Shown here: positions 25,488-32,762 of the stretch, in pieces | How the letters are laid out: every line of letters begins with the position of its first letter | Numbering within the stretch: the first letter of the stretch is position 1 | DNA from: VAZQ01 sp963841105 | GTDB lineage: Bacteria > Pseudomonadota > Alphaproteobacteria > Rhizobiales > Xanthobacteraceae | DNA: 64,000 bases | Assembly: GCA_963841105.1 (NCBI GenBank) | Contig: CAWJCB010000024.1 | Location: 248,001-312,000 of the forward strand | Direction: 5' to 3' | Translations under genes and position numbers: made by a program | Notes under the pieces: generated by a model | Database searches by the model: none | What the model was told of the DNA's origin: nothing | The model's input: only the letters and a program-made list of their open reading frames with translations

Positions 25488-26849
25488 TCATCCTGCCGTG
25501 GCTCGCCCCGGTGCAAGTGGGCTATCGACGACCTGCGCCTCTTCAAGCGACTCCTCGGTCGTGGCGTAATTCCTGTCGAGCTCGCGGTGCAGCACCTCGC
25601 GGTCGCAGGCGTTTTCCCACATCGAAACCACAACCACCGCGACCGTGTTGCTGACGCTGCTGGTGAGCGCCCTTGCCTCCGACATGAAGCGATCGATGCC
25701 GACGATGATGGCAACGCCCGCCACGGGAACATCGGGCATGATCGTCAGAGTCGCTACGAGCGCGACGAACCCGCTTCCAGTGACGCCGGCCGCTCCCTTG
25801 GAGGTGAGCAACATCACAAACAGCATGCCGAGCACCTGCATCCAGGAGAGCTCGATATTCATCGCCTGGGTGATAAACACCGAAGCAAGCGTCAGATAAA
25901 TCGCAGTTCCATCCAGGTTGAACGAGTACCCGGCCGGCAGCACCAGGCCGACGGTGCCTCTCTTGCAGCCCAGCCTTTCCAGCTTGTACAGGAGGCGAGG
26001 AAGCACCGGCTCGGTTGAGGACGTTCCCAGCACGATCAGCAGCTCTTCCTTTGTGTAGCGTAAGAGCTTCATGAGGCTGAATCCGTGCATGCGCGCCAGC
26101 AGATTGAGCACGACGAACACGAAGAAGCCGCAGGCGACATAGAAGGTGACGATCAGCATGCCGAGCGAGCCGATGGACTTGATGCCATAGCGGCCGACGG
26201 TGAATGCCATGCCGCCGAACGCGCCGAGCGGCGCCAGCTTCATGAGGAAGTTGAAGATCGCAAACAGCACGGCCGAGAGCGAATCGATGCCCCTTTTCAC
26301 AGGCTCGCCGGCGGCTCCCACCCGGGTCAGCCCGAAGCCGACCAGAATGGCCAGCAGCAGCACCGGCAGCACCTCGCCTTCGGTGAAGGCTGCAAAAAAC
26401 GTGTTTGGAATGATGTGAATGATGAACTCGACGAACCCGAGCGACTTGACCTGCTTCGTATACTGGGCCGCGATGGCAGGATCGATCGAAGCGGGATCGA
26501 TGTTGAGACCTACGCCCGGCCTCAACACGTACACCGCGACCAATCCGGTGAGCAAAGCAATGATGGTGAGGATGTAAAACAGTCCCAATGCCTTGAGCAA
26601 AGTCTTGCCGATCTCCTTGTTATCGGCCATCGAATAGATGCCGCTGGCAATGGTGCAGAAAACGACCGGCGGGATCATCATCTTGACCAGCTTGACGAAG
26701 ATATCGCCGAACGGCTTCATCGCCGCGCCGAATTCGGGCCAGAAATGCCCTATGAAAATTCCGAGAATGACCCCGATGAGAACCTGGACGTAAAGCTGCT
26801 GATAAAGCTTCTTGGGCTTTGCGTGATGGCCTGTTGCCAGGGTTTTCAT
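25488..26849 (-). CDS. dctA: C4-dicarboxylate:cation symporter DctA
   Basis: 453 aa, normal for DctA, an inner-membrane carrier taking up succinate, fumarate and malate with protons or sodium. Signatures of the DAACS family: VKLVKMMIPPVVFCTIASGI, the serine-rich reentrant loop LGTSSTEPVLPRLLYKLERLG (family form is GTSSSE..LP), PAGYSFNLDGTAIYLTLASV and MLLTSKGAAGVTGSGFVALV. Six or more membrane helices and two hairpins fit the fold. The usual regulators dctBD are not nearby. ATG 26849 has a weak GAGGAG-like site. In symbiotic relatives dctA fuels nitrogen fixation; here it sits beside carboxylate-metabolism genes. Confidence 0.95.
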   Translation of the reverse strand: MKTLATGHHAKPKKLYQQLYVQVLIGVILGIFIGHFWPEFGAAMKPFGDIFVKLVKMMIPPVVFCTIASGIYSMADNKEIGKTLLKALGLFYILTIIALLTGLVAVYVLRPGVGLNIDPASIDPAIAAQYTKQVKSLGFVEFIIHIIPNTFFAAFTEGEVLPVLLLAILVGFGLTRVGAAGEPVKRGIDSLSAVLFAIFNFLMKLAPLGAFGGMAFTVGRYGIKSIGSLGMLIVTFYVACGFFVFVVLNLLARMHGFSLMKLLRYTKEELLIVLGTSSTEPVLPRLLYKLERLGCKRGTVGLVLPAGYSFNLDGTAIYLTLASVFITQAMNIELSWMQVLGMLFVMLLTSKGAAGVTGSGFVALVATLTIMPDVPVAGVAIIVGIDRFMSEARALTSSVSNTVAVVVVSMWENACDREVLHRELDRNYATTEESLEEAQVVDSPLAPGRATAG

Positions 26850-26920
26850 CTGCTCCTCCCGAACCGGCGGATTATCGCCCCGCCTTGCTCTTGTTGCAGT
26901 GATGCGTCAATGCGGCGAGC

Positions 26921-28057
26921 TCACGCCACCTCTTCCGCTTCTTGTGCCGCTCCTTGCAGATGCGATGTCAAAGTCTCCTGGCCGCTCAGGACAGAGCGCT
27001 TGACCAGCACGTGGCCCTCGAACAGCCGCCGCGCCGTCCGCACGACGAACGCCGCGGGCTCGGCATAATCGGCATGGGTTTCAAGGCGCACATCCAGGTG
27101 CCCGGATGGATGCTCGATCCGCAGATCTGCGGGCAATTTGACGCTTCCGGCCAGCATCGCCGGCAAGGTCCCCGGCGTCACGGCCGCGGTCGCCACGGCG
27201 ACCGAGCCGGTGATGGCGAACGCGCCGTGGCACAGGTGCGGCATGAAATATCTTCCGGCCAACGTGCCGCCATGCGCTGGCGGAGCAATGAGCACAGGCT
27301 TGGGGATGACGCGATCGGCAGCATCGTGAATGCCCATGCGGTGTCCCGCTTCGATGCGCGTTTTCTCCAGCCGAGCCATGAATGCCTTGTCGGCATTCAA
27401 TTCACTCACGGTTTCATGTCCGGTCTTGCCGAAGTCGCAGGCGCGCGCAATCACCACCGGCATGGCGGCATCGACACAGGAGACCTGGATGCCGCTGACA
27501 CTGTCCACAGGCGATCCGGTCGGCAGAAGCTTTCCCGTTTTCGACCCCGCCGCGCCCAGGAAGGCGAGATGCACCGGCGCGGCTGTTCCGGGCACACCGT
27601 CGATCGCGACATCGCCGTCATAGGTCACCGTCCCGTTCGGAGTGGCGATCCGGGCTTCGATCAGCCGTTTCGTATTGACGTTGTAGATGCGAACGGTGGT
27701 GGTGTCGGCTTGCGCCGGAATCAGACCCGCCTCGATCGCGAATGGACCAATTCCGGCGAGCATGTTGCCGCAGTTGGGCGAGGTGTCCACGACACGCTCT
27801 TCGACTTTCACTTGCGCAAAAAGATAATCGACGTCGGCGCCGGGCTGCTTTGACGGACTGACAATCGCAACCTTGCTGGTGAGAGGATTACCACCTCCGA
27901 TGCCGTCGATCTCCAGCCAGTGTCCTGACCCCATCGCCGCCAGCAGCACCTGATCCCGCCGCTGCGGTTCAAGCGGAAGATCGGAGGCGAGAAAATACGG
28001 CCCCTTCGATGTTCCGCCGCGCATGAGGACGCATGGGATGCGCAGCAGATCATTCAT
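26921..28057 (-). CDS. PrpF/GalD family tautomerase (4-oxalomesaconate tautomerase-like)
   Basis: 378 aa from ATG 28057, with GGGAGA seven bases upstream (ATG 28081 is the alternative). The family signature is strong: PCVLMRGGTSKGPYFLASDL, WLEIDGIGGGNPLTSKVAIV, TSPNCGNMLAGIGPFAIEAG, and HGAFAITGSVAVATAAVTPG near the end. PrpF proteins are diaminopimelate-epimerase-fold isomerases; the GalD branch converts keto and enol 4-oxalomesaconate in gallate degradation, and others isomerise aconitate. No other gallate genes are in the window, so the substrate is open. It starts 24 bp after the stop of the ThDP enzyme and is surely co-transcribed with it. Confidence 0.85.
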   Translation of the reverse strand: MNDLLRIPCVLMRGGTSKGPYFLASDLPLEPQRRDQVLLAAMGSGHWLEIDGIGGGNPLTSKVAIVSPSKQPGADVDYLFAQVKVEERVVDTSPNCGNMLAGIGPFAIEAGLIPAQADTTTVRIYNVNTKRLIEARIATPNGTVTYDGDVAIDGVPGTAAPVHLAFLGAAGSKTGKLLPTGSPVDSVSGIQVSCVDAAMPVVIARACDFGKTGHETVSELNADKAFMARLEKTRIEAGHRMGIHDAADRVIPKPVLIAPPAHGGTLAGRYFMPHLCHGAFAITGSVAVATAAVTPGTLPAMLAGSVKLPADLRIEHPSGHLDVRLETHADYAEPAAFVVRTARRLFEGHVLVKRSVLSGQETLTSHLQGAAQEAEEVA

Positions 28058-28081
28058 CGCACTCTCCCTGAGATCGGACAA

Positions 28082-29728
28082 TTACGCGATTTCCGGCATG
28101 CGGCCTTGCAGCTCGTCAACGAGAACACGGGTGTTCTCGGCGTAATCGACCGGCACCGTGATGAGGTGAACGCCGGTTTCCTTGAAAGCGGAATCAATCG
28201 TCGGAACGAGATCAGCGGTCCGCTTTACGCGATGACCTGCCGCCCCGTAGGACTGCGCATATCGCACAAAGTCCGGGTTGCCGAAGGTCAGCCCCCAGTC
28301 CGGAAAGTTGTCGATGGCCTGCTTCCAGCGGATCATCCCGTAGGCGCAGTCCTCCAGGATGAGCACGACGAGGTTCAATCCAAGTCGAACCGCGGTCTCC
28401 ATCTCCTGTGAGTTCATCATGAAGCCGCCGTCCCCGCACACCGCAAGGACGCGGCGATTAGGGTAAAGCATTGCCGCCATCATCGCCGAAGGCAGCCCCG
28501 CCCCCATGGTGGCGAGCGCGTTATCGAGGAGAAGCGTGTTCGCGACATGCGTGCGGTAATTGCGCGCGAACCAGATCTTGTACATGCCGTTGTCCAGGCA
28601 AACGATGCCGTCTTCCGGCATCGCCTTTCGCACGTCGTGCACAATGCGCTGCGGCGTCACGGGGAAACGATCCTCGTCGGCGCGGTCCCGGATCCGGTCC
28701 AGGATCTCGCTGCGAAGCCCGACGAAGGCAGGGTCGGTCCGCAGCTTGCCCTCGATCCGGTCGGCCAGCAGCGCAAGGCTTGCGCCAACATCCCCGATCA
28801 CCTCGGCATGCGGGAAGTACACCTGCTCCACATTGGCCGGTGTGTAACCCACATGGATAACCTTCGGGCCCTTCGGACCCATGAGGAAGGGCGGCTTTTC
28901 CACCGTATCGTGACCGATCGCAATGATGAGATCCGCATGGTCCACCGCGCGATGCACATGGTCGCCCGAGGAGAGCGCGGCCGTTCCGATATAGAGGTTG
29001 GACCCGCCGGTGACCGAACCCTTTCCCATCTGGGTATTGAAGAAGGGAATGCGCGTGCGCCGCACGAAGCTCGACAGCGGCTCAACCAATCGGGGGCGGC
29101 TCGACGCAGCGCCAAGCATGATCAGCGGACGTTGCGCTTCCAGGATCATCTCGGCCGCGCAATCGAGCGCGCGCGGCGGCGCAACGGGCAGCTCGATCGC
29201 ATGGCGCGGCACAACGGGGACGTCGTCCGTCTCGTCTGCGGCGACGTTTTCCGGAAGCTCCAGGTGCACCGGCCCGGGCCGCTCTTCCATCGCGACCCGA
29301 AACGCATCTCGCACGATCGCCGGGATGGACGCAGCACTGACAATCTGACGCGCCATCTTCGTCAGCGGCCGCATCGAAGCGATGACGTCCACGATCTGGA
29401 AACGCGCCTGTTTCGCGGTCATGATCGCCTTCTGCCCGGTGATCATGATCATCGGCATGGCGCCGAGATGGGCGTAAGCCGCTCCGGTCGAGAGGTTGAG
29501 CGCGCCGGGGCCAAGTGTAGAGATACAGACGCCCGGCCTGCCGGTGAGCCGGCCGTGCGTCGCCGCCATGAAGGCCGCCGCCTGTTCGTGCCGGGTAAGG
29601 ACCAACTTGATACGGGAGCGGCGCAGCGACTCCACGACATCAAGATTCTCCTCGCCGGGAATGCCGATAATCTGCTCGACCCCCTCGTTTTCCAGCGCCG
29701 CTACCAGCAAGTCAGAGCCCTTGGTCAT
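28082..29728 (-). CDS. ThDP-dependent enzyme, acetolactate synthase large-subunit type
   Basis: 548 aa with the three-domain fold of ThDP decarboxylases and ligases. The N-terminal PYR domain has GIPGEENLDVVESL and the activating Glu in LTRHEQAAAFMAATHG; the middle domain has IMLGAASSRPRL; the C-terminal PP domain has VCGDGGFMMNSQEMETAVRL and then LILEDCAYGMIRWKQ, where Mg2+ ligands sit. The second part of the GDG...NN motif is altered here (ED in place of ND), as I recall in the catabolic AlsS-like branch of proteobacteria. No small regulatory subunit gene follows; instead a PrpF tautomerase does. The reaction is therefore uncertain: acetolactate formation, or a related 2-keto acid ligation or cleavage. 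Confidence 0.85.
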   Translation of the reverse strand: MTKGSDLLVAALENEGVEQIIGIPGEENLDVVESLRRSRIKLVLTRHEQAAAFMAATHGRLTGRPGVCISTLGPGALNLSTGAAYAHLGAMPMIMITGQKAIMTAKQARFQIVDVIASMRPLTKMARQIVSAASIPAIVRDAFRVAMEERPGPVHLELPENVAADETDDVPVVPRHAIELPVAPPRALDCAAEMILEAQRPLIMLGAASSRPRLVEPLSSFVRRTRIPFFNTQMGKGSVTGGSNLYIGTAALSSGDHVHRAVDHADLIIAIGHDTVEKPPFLMGPKGPKVIHVGYTPANVEQVYFPHAEVIGDVGASLALLADRIEGKLRTDPAFVGLRSEILDRIRDRADEDRFPVTPQRIVHDVRKAMPEDGIVCLDNGMYKIWFARNYRTHVANTLLLDNALATMGAGLPSAMMAAMLYPNRRVLAVCGDGGFMMNSQEMETAVRLGLNLVVLILEDCAYGMIRWKQAIDNFPDWGLTFGNPDFVRYAQSYGAAGHRVKRTADLVPTIDSAFKETGVHLITVPVDYAENTRVLVDELQGRMPEIA

Positions 29729-30117
29729 TGCTCACCTGTCCAGCGTGTGATTCTTCCCGAACCCCAGTCAGCTTGAGTGCTGAACGAAGTATTTGCCGCA
29801 TCAATATTGGGCATGATCAGGAGATTGGCTTCCGCGGTCAAGGGCGATCCGGAAAAACTCGACCACGGATGCGCTTGGAGCGCGCTGCACCGCCAGGCAT
29901 TTCACTATCGAGCTCTTTGGTCGGATCGGAGCACCGCGCGTTGGGCTCCGCGTGCGAGCGTCAAGGAACCCAACGCCTTGAGCACCCAACGCGCGCAGGT
30001 TGCGATAAAGCTCATCCTTCGAGGAGACGACAATGTGTGATGGCCATCACAGAGCGAGAAGAGGCGCCGCTCTATTCTTGAACCCAGCAACATTGGTGTT
30101 CAACAGGGAGGGACCTC
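29729..30117. other. Intergenic region, about 390 bp, with a CRP-like site
   Basis: Lies between the divergent ThDP gene and the 33-aa peptide gene. Apart from the palindrome at 30036-30051 I see no gene with a ribosome binding site. An 87-codon open frame at 29777-30040 has neither a binding site nor a recognisable protein character. Confidence 0.5.
30036..30051. promoter_or_regulatory. CRP/FNR-type operator, perfect palindrome
   Basis: The sequence TGTGATGGCCATCACA is a complete 16-bp palindrome and fits the TGTGA-N6-TCACA consensus of CRP-type regulators exactly. It ends 66 bp before the start codon of the 33-aa membrane peptide, a sensible distance for promoter control. Which regulator binds is unknown. 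Confidence 0.7.
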
Positions 30118-30219
30118 ATGCTTACCCGCAATCGGCATTGGCTCGAATACGACCCCGTTGCACTCGCAGTGCTGGTGCTGGGGATCGGACTTTTTGAATT
30201 GCTCGTTTTGAGCTTCTGA
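30118..30219 (+). CDS. 33-aa single-helix membrane peptide
   Basis: A very short gene with a strong ribosome binding site (GGGAGGGA, five bases before ATG 30118). The peptide has a polar, aromatic N-terminus (MLTRNRHWLEYDP) and one membrane-spanning helix covering the rest (VALAVLVLGIGLFELLVLSF). Reasons to think it real: the binding site is among the best in the window, the coding part is a clean transmembrane segment, and a perfect CRP-like palindrome lies 66 bp upstream. Small single-pass peptides of this size often adjust larger membrane proteins, but no partner is indicated. No family recognised. Confidence 0.65.
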   Translation: MLTRNRHWLEYDPVALAVLVLGIGLFELLVLSF

Positions 30220-30387
30220 GGAAACGCCTGACCGACTCGGTGCTCGCACCGGCACCTCATAATACCTACCTCGCGGTGGCGATCCGAGCAGAAGATTGCG
30301 GCGGCCCAAGTCATTCTGGCTACAGGACGGACGCAATCTGTGCTAATAAGACGGGGTGTGTACAGCGTAAGTGTGAGGCGTGCTGCG

Positions 30388-30561
30388 ATGAGTACTGTTG
30401 CTTTGAAGTCCGACGAATATCAACTCCAGGCGGAGGAGTGTTGGCAACTTGCCTACTGCGCAGAGGATATCGCGACCAAGGCGGTATTCGAGCTCACGGC
30501 CCAGGCGTGGACGCGGCTCGCAGAGCAAGTGGAGAGGCTTGAAACCTACGAGCTGTCCTAA
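30388..30561 (+). CDS. Small helical protein, 57 aa, unknown function
   Basis: Starts at ATG 30388 with GAGG about nine bases upstream (MSTVALKSDEYQLQAEECWQ); the open frame extends 16 codons further back without a better site. The sequence is predicted to be two amphipathic helices, with a Tyr/Ala/Glu/Cys/Trp pattern and a second helix TAQAWTRLAEQVERLE. Short proteins with A.EC..LA....D...K..L..LA..W..LA are very common in Bradyrhizobium relatives and remain uncharacterised. Its position between two CRP-like sites suggests stress or oxygen control, which is inference. Confidence 0.65.
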   Translation: MSTVALKSDEYQLQAEECWQLAYCAEDIATKAVFELTAQAWTRLAEQVERLETYELS

Positions 30562-30679
30562 GCCTCACCGCGGCAAGAGGCTTGATGCGCGGCATTGCGC
30601 GCTCGCGCGGGATTCCTGCCGGATACTCAGATCTTCCCCACGCTGAGGCGCGAGGAATTCGCCGCGATTGAGGGAATCA

Positions 30680-30713
30680 CTTCAAGGACCCCGTATGAGG
30701 GGTCCTTGAAGTA
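30680..30713. terminator. Strong hairpin between convergent small genes
   Basis: Perfect 14-bp arms, acttcaaggacccc (30680-30693) and ggggtccttgaagt (30700-30713), with a six-base loop. It lies between the 57-aa gene (ends 30561, plus) and the Cys-rich peptide gene (ends 30735, minus), where a shared terminator is expected. There is no T-run on either side, so it could also be an RNA-stabilising hairpin. Confidence 0.7.
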
Positions 30714-30734
30714 GATGGTCCTTGGCGCCTGAGC

Positions 30735-30875
30735 TCAAGCCGGCTCCGCGCGACAGCAGCAATTGCCGCACTCGCAAGTGCACTGACCGCGGGCCCCGCA
30801 AGTGCAGCGTTGACAGGTGCACCCGCATGCCTTTGCCGAATGAAGAAGCCGTCGAATTGCACCGATGATGCGCAT
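30735..30875 (-). CDS. 46-aa cysteine-rich, metallothionein-like peptide
   Basis: Starts at ATG 30875 with AAGGAG six bases upstream. A basic N-terminus (MRIIGAIRRLLHSAKA) is followed by a segment with eleven cysteines in about 25 residues, arranged as CGCTC, CTC, CTCEC and CCC; the CXC spacing is the hallmark of metallothioneins, which bind Zn, Cd, Cu or Ag as thiolate clusters. There are no aromatic residues, as usual for such proteins. It is not the SmtA/GatA type, which has conserved His and a zinc-finger fold. A perfect CRP-like palindrome lies about 80 bp upstream of its start. A signal peptide is not evident. Metal binding is inferred from composition only. Confidence 0.75.
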   Translation of the reverse strand: MRIIGAIRRLLHSAKACGCTCQRCTCGARGQCTCECGNCCCRAEPA

Positions 30876-30953
30876 TATCGCTCCTTGGCAAGAACTGGCG
30901 CGCCCCTTGCGCGCCACTGTGCTGAAACAGTAGCCGGCCCTTCGATGTGAAGA

Positions 30954-30969
30954 TGTGATGCCAATCACA
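30954..30969. promoter_or_regulatory. CRP/FNR-type operator between the Cys-rich peptide and the TRAP operon
   Basis: TGTGATGCCAATCACA fits TGTGA-N6-TCACA, and the symmetry extends outward to AGATGTGAT-GCCA-ATCACATCT (nine-base arms). It is about 80 bp upstream of the Cys-rich peptide start (minus) and 180 bp upstream of the TRAP operon start (plus), so it could control either or both. Confidence 0.7.
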
Positions 30970-31148
30970 TCTATGCGGGTTCGGGGTCTAAGGAGCTTGA
31001 GACAGGAGCCAGCACTCGTCACGGCTTCGACAATCCCTTTGATTTTCGGAATGTCGTGTGCTCGACTTGCCTCTCCATCACCGGGGCGGCTGGAGGCGGA
31101 CCGCGTCTGCTGCATCAACACCGGCAATGACCTGGAGTGTGAAACGCA

Positions 31149-32147
31149 ATGCCAGCGAACATCTCGCGTCGTGGGTTGCTCAAATCGTCCGTTGCGGGCG
31201 CGACGTCCACGGTCCTCGGTGCGCGGATTGGGCGCAGCCAGGAGGTCACTCTGCGCGCTGTCAGCGCCTGGACCAAGGGAACGGCGTTCTCCGTGCCTTT
31301 CGAACGCTATGTCGATCGGGTGAACGAAACCGGCAAGGGCGTCATTCAGCTCAACTATCTCGGTGGCGGCGCCAAGATCATGAACGTATTCGACATGGGC
31401 AAAGCCCTTCGCAGCGGCGTCTTCGACGTTCTCAACTCCACGTCGGGCTATTACGGCGATCTGATGCCCGAGGCCAACGCAATGAAGTTGAAGCGTGTTT
31501 CATATGCCGAGTTCCGCAAGAAAGGCGGCTACGCGGTTTTCGACAAACTACTGGCGGAGAAAGTCAACGCCCACTGGATCGCGCGCGGCAAGGGCGACGT
31601 TCCTTTCCACCTCTACCTTTCGGAGCATGCGCCAGTCGTCGACAAGCCGGATTTCTCGAAACTGAGGCTGCGCGTGTCGCCGAATTACCGCGCCTTCTTC
31701 TCAAGGCTTGGCGCGACGCTGGTCCAGACTCAGCCATCCGAGATTTATACGTCGATGGAGCGCAATGTCGTCGACGGCTATGGCTGGCCCATTCAGGGAA
31801 TCGACGAGCTCGGTTTGTTGCCGGTCACCAAACGACGGCTCGACCCCGGCTTCTTCGTTGCGCCTAATGAAGTCCTCATCAATCTCAACGTCTGGAGCAA
31901 GCTGACCCCGGCGCAAAGAAAGGTTTTCGACGAGGCGGGAGAATGGGTGGAGACCTGGCTCGACCAGTTCGAGCTTGATGAGAACCAGAAGGCGCGCGAC
32001 CTTCAGGCAAAGAACGGGATTCAGGTCGTCACTCTCGGCCGGAAAGAGGCCGAAGAATATCTGCGGATCGCATACGATTCCGGGTGGGAGGAAATCGTGA
32101 AGATCGCGCCGGAGCATGCCCCCCGCCTTCGAGAGCTGATGTCCTGA
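31149..32147 (+). CDS. TRAP transporter substrate-binding protein (DctP family)
   Basis: 332 aa. The N-terminus has a twin-arginine signal (SRRGLLKSSVAGATSTVLGA), so the protein is exported folded to the periplasm. Mature-domain features of DctP proteins: AVSAWTKGTAFSVPFERYVD near the start, GVFDVLNSTSGYYGDLMPEA, then LRLRVSPNYRAFFSRLGATL with the conserved Arg that grips substrate carboxylates, and WPIQGIDELGL in the second lobe. It is the first gene of an operon with both TRAP membrane components and three catabolic genes, so its ligand is probably an organic acid destined for those enzymes. A perfect CRP-like palindrome lies 180 bp upstream. Confidence 0.9.
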   Translation: MPANISRRGLLKSSVAGATSTVLGARIGRSQEVTLRAVSAWTKGTAFSVPFERYVDRVNETGKGVIQLNYLGGGAKIMNVFDMGKALRSGVFDVLNSTSGYYGDLMPEANAMKLKRVSYAEFRKKGGYAVFDKLLAEKVNAHWIARGKGDVPFHLYLSEHAPVVDKPDFSKLRLRVSPNYRAFFSRLGATLVQTQPSEIYTSMERNVVDGYGWPIQGIDELGLLPVTKRRLDPGFFVAPNEVLINLNVWSKLTPAQRKVFDEAGEWVETWLDQFELDENQKARDLQAKNGIQVVTLGRKEAEEYLRIAYDSGWEEIVKIAPEHAPRLRELMS

Positions 32148-32189
32148 GGTCATTCACTTGGATTCGACGCCTGTCCTGTGCGATAGGCC

Positions 32190-32753
32190 GTGACGCCGCC
32201 GATGCCCGCGCGCTCATTCCCGATGCATTCTGCCTTCCCTCGCCTTCTGCGCTGGTTCGACGCGGCGACGTTTGCGCTGTGCACATGTTTCGCGGTGCTC
32301 TTCGGCCTGTTCACGTTCCTGGTCTGCGTCGATATCGTGCTGCGAAAGCTCGGTCGAGGCTCAATGCCGTGGCTGGTCGAGCTGGTTGAGTACCTGATGT
32401 ACGGCGGAACGTTCCTGGTCGCCCCTTGGGTCCTTCGGCAAGGAGAGCATGTGCGGGTCGATCTGCTGATCGGGTCATTGCCGAAGCGCATCGCTATCCG
32501 CCTGGAGCAATTTGTCGATTTTCTGGGCCTTCTGGTTTGCTTCGTGATGGTCTGGTACGGCGGCGCGGCGGTGATCGACGCGTACCGGGCCGGATTCATT
32601 CAATTCAAGAATCTGATCGTGCCGGATTGGGTGCTTCTGCTTCCGATCTGGATCGGTTCGGCGTTGCTTGCCGTTGAATTCGCCCTGCGCATCGCGCGCG
32701 TGCGGGGCAACGTCGAGGAAACCAGGCTGCCAATCGAGATTTCGGGCGGCTAG
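32190..32753 (+). CDS. TRAP transporter small permease (DctQ family)
   Basis: About 187 aa with four predicted membrane helices. DctQ features are FLVCVDIVLRKLGRG in helix 1-2, PWLVELVEYLMYGGTFLVAP and WVLRQGEHVRVDLL, the conserved REG.HV.VD-like loop, then LLPIWIGSALLAVEFALRIA. The start may be GTG 32190 or ATG 32202 or 32223; none has a convincing binding site, and the gene begins 42 bp after the binding-protein stop. It forms the membrane complex with the next gene. Nine bp separate its stop from the large permease start. Confidence 0.88.
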   Translation: MTPPMPARSFPMHSAFPRLLRWFDAATFALCTCFAVLFGLFTFLVCVDIVLRKLGRGSMPWLVELVEYLMYGGTFLVAPWVLRQGEHVRVDLLIGSLPKRIAIRLEQFVDFLGLLVCFVMVWYGGAAVIDAYRAGFIQFKNLIVPDWVLLLPIWIGSALLAVEFALRIARVRGNVEETRLPIEISGG

Positions 32754-32762
32754 AGCTTCGCG

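Noticed and set aside
29777..30040. 87-codon open frame in the gap after the ThDP gene
   Set aside because: No ribosome binding site, no protein-like pattern, and it ends at the operator.
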